This document shows positions 1 to 4,631 of a stretch of DNA of 13,756 bases, one piece after another. This DNA comes from Syntrophales bacterium (GTDB lineage Bacteria; Desulfobacterota; Syntrophia; Syntrophales; UBA2210). The notes beneath the pieces are model-generated. The model worked only from the letters and a program-made list of their open reading frames with translations, did not search any database and was not told the origin of the DNA. The stretch is taken from assembly GCA_030655735.1 (NCBI GenBank), contig JAUSPK010000201.1, positions 1-13,756 of the forward strand, given 5' to 3'. The first letter of the stretch is position 1, and the number at the start of each line of letters is the position of its first letter. Position numbers and translations under genes: made by a program.

Positions 1-126
1 AAAGTGTATGAAAAAGCCCGAATTCGAAATCCGAATCGATGGTCAAAACATATACGCAATTGGAACCCAGTACTTCAGGTTCGGCTGAATCCAGAAAAAA
101 AGGAAGAAGCCGGCCAGATTCACTGA
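1..126 (+). pseudogene. IS3-like transposase, C-terminal end only
   Basis: Frame 1 is open from the first base and stops at TGA 124-126, giving 41 residues. The stretch RNPNRWSKHIRNWNP followed by VRLNP resembles the extreme C-terminus of IS3-family DDE transposases (after the integrase core), where a basic Arg/Trp-rich segment ends in a '..LNP' motif. This is recall of the family, not an alignment. The catalytic region, if present, lies upstream of the window, so it cannot be told whether the element is complete. The putative right end of the element follows within 50 bases. It could instead be the tail of an unrelated basic protein. Confidence 0.45.
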
Positions 127-174
127 TTAAAAAAGGTGGCCTAAACTATGCCTCAGGTGACAACTACCTTGACA
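1..174 (+). mobile_element. Right end of a probable IS3-family insertion sequence
   Basis: The transposase tail stops at 126. About 45 bases further on, the sequence reads ...GTGACAACTACCTTGACA and ends at 174. Read from outside inwards this begins TGTCAAGGTAGTTGTCACC, that is 5'-TG, as expected for IS3-family ends (TG...CA). The left end is outside the window, so the inverted repeat and target duplication cannot be checked. The boundary at 174 is inferred. Confidence 0.35.
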
Positions 175-288
175 CCCGCCGAATCTGAATTCATAATTTT
201 TGTAGGTGACGAATCTTTTGATGCCTTGGAAATCGCTGAACAATGTTGGGCTCTTTGGGGGGCTTTTATCAACAGGTTTAAAAAATAG
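148..288 (+). pseudogene. Short ORF starting in the IS end; probable remnant of an interrupted gene
   Basis: An ATG at 148-150, with a mediocre AAGGTGG about 8 bases upstream, opens 46 codons ending at TAG 286-288. The first nine codons lie in the presumed IS terminus (to 174). The rest encodes an acidic then hydrophobic tail (ESEFIIFVGDESFDALEIAE, then a Trp-rich end) ending in RFKK. The stop codon sits in a terminator-like hairpin (280-306), so the tail looks like the genuine 3' end of an old gene whose front was replaced by the IS. I do not recognise the family. It may be untranslated. Confidence 0.3.
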
Positions 289-370
289 TGACAGCGACTA
301 TTTTTTCTTTATACAATCTCATTAGATCCCGCACTTCATCAAGCAGTTTCTCCTTTTCCTCTTTTCCTGA
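278..370 (-). pseudogene. Possible minus-strand remnant (C-terminal helix)
   Basis: On the minus strand a 30-codon open stretch without a proper start (preceded by in-frame TGA at 373-371) ends at TAA 280-278. It encodes a charged, helix-like segment, EEKEKLLDEVRDLMRLYKEK, then IVAVTIF. The stop again lies in the 280-306 hairpin, mirroring the plus-strand remnant and suggesting two convergent genes once shared this terminator. No ATG with a ribosome site is seen. It may be chance, and confidence is low. Confidence 0.2.
280..306. terminator. Bidirectional intrinsic terminator
   Basis: A perfect 10-bp inverted repeat AAAAAATAGT / ACTATTTTTT surrounds a 7-base loop. The A-run on one arm becomes a T-run in either direction of reading, so it would work as a Rho-independent terminator on both strands, although the stem is AT-rich. 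Stop codons from both sides fall inside it. Confidence 0.6.
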
Positions 371-426
371 TCATTTAATCACCGAACCGGTACCGAACGG
401 CCGGTAAAAACAGGTGATGGTCGTCT

Positions 427-482
427 GGGGCAATCCTCCCCACGCATGGGGAGTTGTGCCCCTTCTCAACAACTCTTTTTTT
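427..482 (+). promoter_or_regulatory. Attenuator-like leader with two mutually exclusive hairpins
   Basis: Hairpin 1 (427-462) pairs GGGGCA with TGCCCC and, after a 3x3 internal loop, CTCCCC with GGGGAG around the hexaloop ACGCAT. Hairpin 2 (451-475) pairs GAGTTGT with ACAACTC (7 bp) and runs straight into seven T residues (476-482), the form of an intrinsic terminator. Bases 451-457 are needed by both, so they exclude each other, as in attenuators and riboswitch expression platforms. Its 100-bp distance from the response-regulator start fits a leader. No known riboswitch aptamer is recognised. It could simply be a terminator for an upstream transcript. Confidence 0.4.
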
Positions 483-528
483 GTAAGCCAAAGCAATTTT
501 ATGGAGATATTACAGGGCTTTACTTGTG

Positions 529-544
529 TGGCATCGAACTTGCA
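529..544 (+). promoter_or_regulatory. Sigma-54 (-24/-12) promoter for the two-component operon
   Basis: TGGCATCGAACTTGCA matches the RpoN consensus TGGCAC-N5-TTGCA with the obligatory GG and GC dinucleotides exactly 10 bases apart. The only mismatch in the core blocks is T for C at the sixth base. Transcription would begin near 555, giving a leader of about 28 bases before the ATG at 583, which has a GGGGGTGA ribosome site at 569-576. This implies control by a sigma-54 enhancer-binding activator. None is encoded in the window. Confidence 0.62.
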
Positions 545-582
545 CTCATAATAGGTAAAATCCATACAGGGGGTGACTGGCC

Positions 583-969
583 ATGACCACAAAGAAAAAG
601 GTACTGCTGATAGACGACGACAGGGATTTTCTGATGGCGACCAAACTGATACTTGAAAAGAGCGGGTATGAGGTGTTCCTGGCGGAGAATGGCACGAGTG
701 GCGTTGATATGATAAAATCCATCACTCCCGATCTGGCAATCGTTGATATGATGATGGATACATGGGGAGAGGGGTTTGATGTGATATCCGAGGTCCGTTC
801 TATGGAAAGTGGGAAGGATATGCCGCTGATTATTCTGAGCGGGGTTGATCTCCAGGGCCCGTACCAGTCCTTTGAACCTTCCGAAGAATTTCCGAAGGTG
901 AACCTGATATTGCACAAACCCGTCAAGGCCGATGATCTCATAAAACACGTAAAAGACCTGGTAGGGTAG
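583..969 (+). CDS. Single-domain response regulator (CheY-like receiver)
   Basis: This 128-residue protein is a receiver domain with no output domain. The acidic pocket is D11-D12-D13, the phosphoacceptor is D55 (LAIVDMMMD), the switch hydroxyl is S86 (IILSG), and the conserved lysine is K112 followed by P113 (LHKPV). Such proteins act as phosphate shuttles, or bind a partner protein once phosphorylated. The start is set by a strong purine-rich site 6-14 bases upstream. The gene ends 6 bases before the next one, which encodes a receiver-kinase hybrid, so the two are almost certainly co-transcribed from the sigma-54-type promoter at 529-544 and probably exchange phosphate. The region between S86 and K112 is a few residues longer than in CheY (QGPYQSFEPSEEFP), which may form a partner-specific surface. 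The downstream partner is unknown. Confidence 0.9.
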   Translation: MTTKKKVLLIDDDRDFLMATKLILEKSGYEVFLAENGTSGVDMIKSITPDLAIVDMMMDTWGEGFDVISEVRSMESGKDMPLIILSGVDLQGPYQSFEPSEEFPKVNLILHKPVKADDLIKHVKDLVG

Positions 970-975
970 AGGGAC

Positions 976-2073
976 ATGTCACGCGAAACCAAAGAAGGCC
1001 TTGTCCTTATCATTGATGATGAGGAGACCATCCGGGACGGGTGCAGGCAGGCCCTTGAAAAGTCAGGCTACGTTGTAATGACAACGGAAGACGGGACGGA
1101 GGGGATCAAAATCGCCAGGGAAAAGCGTCCCGAGCTGGTCTTCGTAGATCTGAACCTGCCCGGTATGTCGGGGCTGGAGGTAATCGACATCCTGTTGGAG
1201 GATATCCCCCATATCGTCCTGGTCGTTATTACCGGCTATGCCTCCATCGTATCTGCGGTGGAGTCGATGAAGCGGGGGGCATATGATTATCTCCCCAAAC
1301 CCTTTACCCCCGATCAGCTGAGAGCTGTCACGAAGAGAGGACTTGAACACCACAATCTTAAAATAGAAGCGGAGATGCTGAGAGATGCTCAGGAGAAGAT
1401 GACGAAGGACTTTATTACCTTCGTCAGTCACGAGATGCGCTCTCCCTTAGTTGCAGTCCAGCAGAGCATCGAAGCGCTTAAAGTGCTGGCAGGCGATTGT
1501 CTGAGCGACGAGGCAAACGATATTATAGGACGGTGTGAAAAACGTATCCGGAACCTGGAGGATCTTGTGGAACACTGGCTGGATATACGCCAGATAGAGG
1601 AGGGGACCCTGATACGGGAAAAAGGAATTCTTGACCTCTCCACAGTCATCATGCGAAGCATAGAAGATATGGAGCCGCTGTGTGAAAAGAGAGAGATTAC
1701 GCTAGTCAGAGACATTCCGAAGGACCTGCCCATGATAACCGGAGACGGGGAAAGTCTGGTGAGGGTCTTTGTGAATATTATCGGTAACGCGACGAAGTAT
1801 ACCCCTGCCGGAGGCAGGATATCCGTACATGCCGGATATGACGATCACTATGTCAGTGCTACCGTGTCCGATACAGGGAGGGGGATACCCAAAGACAAGA
1901 TTCCCTTTATCTTTGAGCCGTTTTACCGGGTGAAGGAAAAGGGGGAGCAGTTGGAGGGGTCCGGGCTGGGGCTTACCTTTTGCAAGAGGATTATGGATGC
2001 CCACAACGCCAAGATAGCCGTCTTATCGGAGGAGGGCGGGGGAACGACCTTTACACTGAGGTTTCCTCGGTAA
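976..2073 (+). CDS. Cytoplasmic receiver-histidine kinase hybrid
   Basis: This 365-residue protein has an N-terminal receiver (about 8-125: D14/D15/E16, phosphoacceptor D58 in VFVDLNLPG, K108 in LPKPF), then a coiled linker (about 126-145). A HisKA dimerisation domain follows with H152 in FVSHEMRSPL, and then a HATPase_c domain: N-box N271 (IIGNATKY), G1 box DTGRG (299-303), F-box FIFEPFYR, and G2 box GSGLGL (328-333). There is no signal peptide, transmembrane helix, PAS, GAF or HAMP domain, so it must sense through its receiver or a partner. This 'receiver first' order, as in phosphorelay kinases, makes kinase activity subject to an upstream phosphate donor. It follows the single receiver by 6 bases with ribosome site AGAGGGA. 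Its phosphoryl target may be that receiver, which is an inference. Confidence 0.92.
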   Translation: MSRETKEGLVLIIDDEETIRDGCRQALEKSGYVVMTTEDGTEGIKIAREKRPELVFVDLNLPGMSGLEVIDILLEDIPHIVLVVITGYASIVSAVESMKRGAYDYLPKPFTPDQLRAVTKRGLEHHNLKIEAEMLRDAQEKMTKDFITFVSHEMRSPLVAVQQSIEALKVLAGDCLSDEANDIIGRCEKRIRNLEDLVEHWLDIRQIEEGTLIREKGILDLSTVIMRSIEDMEPLCEKREITLVRDIPKDLPMITGDGESLVRVFVNIIGNATKYTPAGGRISVHAGYDDHYVSATVSDTGRGIPKDKIPFIFEPFYRVKEKGEQLEGSGLGLTFCKRIMDAHNAKIAVLSEEGGGTTFTLRFPR

Positions 2074-2151
2074 TATCGGTAGACGGTCTTTTGCGGTAGA
2101 GAGAAAGATGATCTCTCATCCGGTCTGAACGATGCATTCACGGGACGGATT

Positions 2152-2412
2152 ATGAAGTGTTATGATGAAGGCTACTATGAACGTCACGAGCATGATACGC
2201 CTGACAGGTGTTTCCTGTGCGGGGATTTGTCTGAGGGGTTATCGGTCGTCCGGCATATCGCGAGCATGAAGATGGTGCACCTGTGTGCCGGTTGCATGAC
2301 GGACAGGATGTCTGAATACCTTCTCGACAATACGAGGGCTTGGAAGGGTAAAGTGGGGAAGACTGAGGTAGAGGAGGCCGTGAGAAACTTTCAGAAGGGA
2401 AAGGGGGAATAA
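2152..2412 (+). CDS. Small zinc-ribbon-like protein, function unknown
   Basis: This 86-residue soluble protein has two CxxC pairs, C20-x2-C23 (RCFLCGDL) and C45-x2-C48 (HLCAGCMT), spaced as in a four-cysteine zinc ribbon or treble clef. Its N-terminus is rich in Tyr, His and acidic residues, and its C-terminus is a basic/acidic helix ending QKGKGE. No family is recognised. The start has a weak ribosome site (GGGACGG), and there is a 78-base gap from the kinase gene containing a small GAGAGA/TCTCTC hairpin (2099-2117). It could therefore be a poorly translated last gene of the two-component operon or an independent unit. Its stop codon lies in a large inverted repeat that forms the boundary with the convergent formate-channel operon. 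Confidence 0.7.
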   Translation: MKCYDEGYYERHEHDTPDRCFLCGDLSEGLSVVRHIASMKMVHLCAGCMTDRMSEYLLDNTRAWKGKVGKTEVEEAVRNFQKGKGE

Positions 2413-2439
2413 CGACTAATTATATCGCCATTCCCCCTT
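2401..2439. terminator. Inverted repeat between convergent transcription units
   Basis: AAGGGGGAAT (2401-2410) is perfectly complementary to ATTCCCCCTT (2430-2439) across a 19-base spacer. It sits between the stop of the zinc-ribbon gene (2412, inside the left arm) and the stop of the 47-aa gene on the other strand (2451). No long T-run follows on either side, so it may act as a weak bidirectional terminator or as a transcript-end stabiliser. Confidence 0.55.
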
Positions 2440-2450
2440 CGATTCTTTCC

Positions 2451-2594
2451 TTAGGCAAATGCCGCGGAGGTCGCAATCAGCAACCCTGCGGCGAAGACGA
2501 TCATTCCCAGACCCGCTCCTCCCGCCGTGGCCAGGATGGGGGTTATCCCGAGCAAGAGAAACCCAAATGCACATCTTCCTTCTCTTCCGTCCAT
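2451..2594 (-). CDS. 47-residue hydrophobic membrane peptide
   Basis: The ORF runs from ATG (2594-2592) to TAA (2453-2451) with a strong AAGGAG ribosome site 6 bases upstream, 10 bases after the OB-fold membrane gene. The short charged N-terminus (MDGREGR) is followed by two very hydrophobic stretches, about 9-23 and 28-47, separated by a Gly/Ala-rich turn (TAGGAGLG). It probably spans the inner membrane as a hairpin. There is no recognised family. The good ribosome site and tight spacing argue that it is a real third gene of the formate-channel operon, perhaps a small accessory or stabilising subunit of a membrane protein. That role is speculation. Confidence 0.65.
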   Translation of the reverse strand: MDGREGRCAFGFLLLGITPILATAGGAGLGMIVFAAGLLIATSAAFA

Positions 2595-2604
2595 GATATT
2601 CTCC

Positions 2605-3075
2605 TTAGTCTTCAATTCTTTTGACACTGACGGCCGATATAACGAGTCTTGCCTTCGTCAGTGGATATTTCATCACGATCCCAACCGCCTCCACCCTGTC
2701 TCCGACCACTACCTTGTTTGCGGGTGCGGTGAACATGATGACCCGTATCTGCGCCGTCTCGTCTTTAATATGAAAGTGAGGTCTGTTGAGCCACATGAAA
2801 CTGATCTTCTGAACCTCACCCGATATCCGTACAATATCGCCGATCATTGCCGGATCTATTTTTCCTATCGTGCAGGCGCGCGCCTTTGTGCCCAGTTGCT
2901 CATCTGCCTGCACAAAGCTCCTGCGGCTCATCCATGCCAGGGTCATGGGGATGACCAACAGCATGATCAGGCCGGGAATGGCATACAGCAGAAAGCGCGA
3001 ATCACCCGTCGAGGTGTAGTGAAGGGCTACCGCCGCCGCACATATGATGAATGCCACCCAGGCTAGTGCTGACAT
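2605..3075 (-). CDS. Two-helix membrane protein with OB-fold-like C-terminal domain
   Basis: The 156 residues contain transmembrane helices at about 3-20 and 28-49, a basic loop (MSRRS), and then a soluble domain (about 65-155). The domain is rich in beta strands: KIDPAMIGDIVRISGEVQK, FHIKDETAQIRVIMF, VVVGDRVEAVGIV, RLVISAVSVKRI. This strand pattern, with 'G.v....G.v......f.i.D.t..i.v.f.......GD.v...G.v', is typical of OB-fold modules such as those in tRNA_anti-like and NfeD-like proteins. No specific family is assigned. The start has ribosome site GAGGAG, 9 bases after the channel gene's stop, so it is translated from the same mRNA. The positive-inside rule puts the RR loop after helix 2, and so the OB domain, in the cytoplasm. 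It could modulate the channel or be unrelated to it. Confidence 0.8.
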   Translation of the reverse strand: MSALAWVAFIICAAAVALHYTSTGDSRFLLYAIPGLIMLLVIPMTLAWMSRRSFVQADEQLGTKARACTIGKIDPAMIGDIVRISGEVQKISFMWLNRPHFHIKDETAQIRVIMFTAPANKVVVGDRVEAVGIVMKYPLTKARLVISAVSVKRIED

Positions 3076-3084
3076 CTGTCTCCT

Positions 3085-3957
3085 CTACTCCGCGGGGAGA
3101 TCCTTTCTGAACATCAGGAAGTACGTAACCCCGATAAAAAGGAAGCCGCCGACGATATTTCCTATCGAGACGGGGATGAGATTCCAGAGCCATATGTCGG
3201 ACCAGCTAAGGCCTCCGTTGGCAAGGAGAAGGCCGCCCTTCTTCGCTATAACGTCCGGGTACCAGTCCATCAGGAACTTTCCTGAGGGAAGAAAATACAT
3301 ATTGGCCACACAATGCTCGAAACCGGACGAGACGAAGGCCATAATCGGAAACCAGACACCGAAGAACTTCCCGATCACATCATCTGCCGTGATGGCGAGA
3401 AGGATGGCGATGTTGACCAGAAAGTTACAGCCGATAGCCTTTATGAAGCAGGACCAGAGACCTGCGGCACCAACGGCCTTGTATCCAAGAACCTTTCCCG
3501 CCGCTATGCTGACTGCGGTCATGCCGAACGCGTTGACTGCCATGGTGCCATCGGCCTGTCCGCTTACGAAGGGACCTACGGTCATGACATACGCATATGC
3601 CAGCGATCCGACGAGGTTTCCGATGTAAACCCACACCCAGTTTCTCATAACGGCACCCCACGTGATCTTCTTCATCATCGCGGCCATGGGGACGATCATA
3701 CAGTCACCGGTAAAGAGCTCCATGCCGGTCAGGACGATGGCGATCAGGCCGACGGGGAATACCGCCCCGCCAACGAGTTTGGCAATTCCCGGTGTTGCTA
3801 TGCCTGTTATGCATACGGTGCACAGCGCTCCTCCGATGGCGATGTACGCACCCGCCATAAATCCTCGGAGCAGCAGGTTGAAGATTGAAAGTTTCGCCTT
3901 GGCGACTCCCGCATTACCCACAAGAGCGACCATTTTTGCCGGGGGGTTAAAAGCCAT
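3085..3957 (-). CDS. focA: Formate/nitrite transporter (FNT) family channel, probable formate channel
   Basis: This 290-residue polytopic inner-membrane protein is a full-length FNT pentameric channel subunit. Visible signatures are the amphipathic N-terminal helix leading into RGFMAGAYIAIGG (31-43), LTGMELFTGDCM (76-87), RNWVWVYIGNLVGS (105-118), GCNFLVNIA (176-184), and FEHCVANMYFLP (213-224) carrying the family's central-pore histidine H215. It moves formate or related small monovalent anions across the membrane. Specificity for formate over nitrite is inferred from the neighbouring selenocysteine formate dehydrogenase on the same strand. The start is fixed by GGAGGAGG about 8 bases before the ATG. 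About 400 bases of hairpin repeats separate it from the fdhA gene pair, so it may have its own promoter or be a processed distal part of one transcript. It leads a three-gene unit with the OB-fold and 47-aa membrane proteins. FdhC-type archaeal naming would apply equally. Confidence 0.9.
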   Translation of the reverse strand: MAFNPPAKMVALVGNAGVAKAKLSIFNLLLRGFMAGAYIAIGGALCTVCITGIATPGIAKLVGGAVFPVGLIAIVLTGMELFTGDCMIVPMAAMMKKITWGAVMRNWVWVYIGNLVGSLAYAYVMTVGPFVSGQADGTMAVNAFGMTAVSIAAGKVLGYKAVGAAGLWSCFIKAIGCNFLVNIAILLAITADDVIGKFFGVWFPIMAFVSSGFEHCVANMYFLPSGKFLMDWYPDVIAKKGGLLLANGGLSWSDIWLWNLIPVSIGNIVGGFLFIGVTYFLMFRKDLPAE

Positions 3958-3997
3958 AGATTAATACCTCCTCCATTCATAAATTTTTAATATAACG

Positions 3998-4016
3998 GGT
4001 CCGCCCCCTGCGGACC
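3998..4016 (-). promoter_or_regulatory. GC-rich hairpin in the focA leader
   Basis: GGTCCGC (3998-4004) pairs perfectly with GCGGACC (4010-4016) around a 5-base loop, 40 bases before the channel start on the minus strand. Read on that strand it is followed by an AT-rich stretch and the ribosome site, without a T-run. It could be a 5' stabilising hairpin or the residue of a terminator. No promoter in the interval is convincing. Confidence 0.35.
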
Positions 4017-4136
4017 GTCTTCTCAGCTTCCGTGACAACATGATCGCATCAGAACGCACCACAACACTTTCTCATAGCACTGAGATCAGCACCCATGTGC
4101 GCTTGAATACAATGGACAAAAGGGGCCGTGCCCTAA

Positions 4137-4153
4137 CCCCGATAAACGGGATA
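4137..4153 (+). repeat. 17-bp direct repeat, copy 1
   Basis: CCCCGATAAACGGGATA occurs identically at 4282-4298. In both places it lies upstream of a hairpin unit (4175-4222 and 4301-4357), so it appears to be the head module of the larger repeat. The central CCCGATAAACGGG part can itself fold into a short stem. Confidence 0.85.
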
Positions 4154-4174
4154 CGTCCCACTAAAGGGGATAAA

Positions 4175-4222
4175 TGCGATAACGAAGTTGCTTTCTACGA
4201 GAAAGCAACTTCTATCTTACTA
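4175..4222 (+). repeat. Hairpin repeat unit 1 (variant stem)
   Basis: The unit begins TGCGATAACGAA and ends TTCTATCTTACTA. Between them is a perfect 12-bp stem, GAAGTTGCTTTC (4184-4195) with GAAAGCAACTTC (4201-4212), around loop TACGA. Outside a 2-base AC bulge, GATA pairs with TATC. The flanks match units 2 and 3 except for one base on each side, and those two changes compensate one another. Confidence 0.85.
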
Positions 4223-4223
4223 A

Positions 4224-4280
4224 TGCGTTAACGAAATTATTCCCTGCGGGAAAACGCAGAAAATAATTTCTAACTTACTA
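4224..4280 (+). repeat. Hairpin repeat unit 2 (57 bp)
   Basis: This unit is identical over 57 bases to 4301-4357. It starts TGCGTTAACGAA and ends TTCTAACTTACTA. The stem is built from GTTA/TAAC, an AC bulge, GAAATTATT (4233-4241) with AATAATTTC (4262-4270), a CC/AA internal loop, and CTGCG (4244-4248) with CGCAG (4255-4259) closing the loop GGAAAA. Confidence 0.95.
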
Positions 4281-4281
4281 G

Positions 4282-4298
4282 CCCCGATAAACGGGATA
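4282..4298 (+). repeat. 17-bp direct repeat, copy 2
   Basis: This is the second identical copy of CCCCGATAAACGGGATA (first at 4137-4153). It sits one base after unit 2 and two bases before unit 3. Confidence 0.85.
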
Positions 4299-4300
4299 AG

Positions 4301-4357
4301 TGCGTTAACGAAATTATTCCCTGCGGGAAAACGCAGAAAATAATTTCTAACTTACTA
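4301..4357 (+). repeat. Hairpin repeat unit 3 (57 bp), reaching into a stop codon
   Basis: This is a perfect copy of 4224-4280, offset by 77 bases, with the same bulged three-part stem. Its last three bases, CTA at 4355-4357, are the complement of the TAG stop of the 80-residue protein on the minus strand. The repeat therefore begins, in transcript direction, exactly at the end of that gene. Confidence 0.95.
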
Positions 4358-4597
4358 ACTCGCGAAGGCCTCCTTGACCTCCTTCTTCCAGATACAGAGG
4401 AGCTTTCCGGCGTGGGTCTGGCACTGGACCAGTTCCCATTCACTCTCCCCCTCTTTGTCTAGAATCCCTTTAAACTGATCCTGACCACCCGGTATGCCGT
4501 CAACGATACAGGTCCCCGTATCACTGCAGGAGATGGCTTCGGGTGGGACAACGCTGTCCAGATCAACGATACTTGTCTTGTACTTCCATCGTGGCAT
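4355..4597 (-). CDS. Small DUF4177-like protein downstream of fdhA
   Basis: This 80-residue protein begins MPRWKYKTSIVDLDS and carries SEWELVQCQ then LLCIWKKE near the end. The pattern 'W.YK......L.....EGWELV......FKR' is that of DUF4177-type small beta proteins, of unknown function. It also has four cysteines (C24, C30, C59, C68) that could bind metal. The chosen ATG (4597-4595) has a near-perfect Shine-Dalgarno sequence, AAAAGGAGGT, 7 bases upstream. An ATG 16 codons further upstream lacks one and would overlap the end of fdhA. It starts 34 bases after the fdhA stop, so it is co-transcribed. A role as a formate dehydrogenase accessory is suggested by position only. Its stop codon is the last three bases of a hairpin repeat. 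Confidence 0.75.
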   Translation of the reverse strand: MPRWKYKTSIVDLDSVVPPEAISCSDTGTCIVDGIPGGQDQFKGILDKEGESEWELVQCQTHAGKLLCIWKKEVKEAFAS

Positions 4598-4631
4598 GAT
4601 TATACCTCCTTTTACATGGTTAGTATAAACA

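Noticed and set aside
371..592. 73-codon minus-strand ORF over the leader of the response regulator
   Set aside because: It covers the hairpins and the sigma-54 promoter, has no ribosome site and overlaps the regulator start. The composition is not protein-like.
2527..3066. 179-codon open frame on the plus strand (with others at 3044-3628 and 3313-3888)
   Set aside because: They are antisense to the OB-fold and formate-channel genes, lack ribosome sites and encode no recognisable domain. They are by-products of codon bias.
4137..4357. CRISPR array
   Set aside because: There are only two identical 57-bp copies plus one variant, separated by 1 and 20 bases rather than uniform unique spacers, and no cas genes are present. 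The pattern is that of hairpin repeats.
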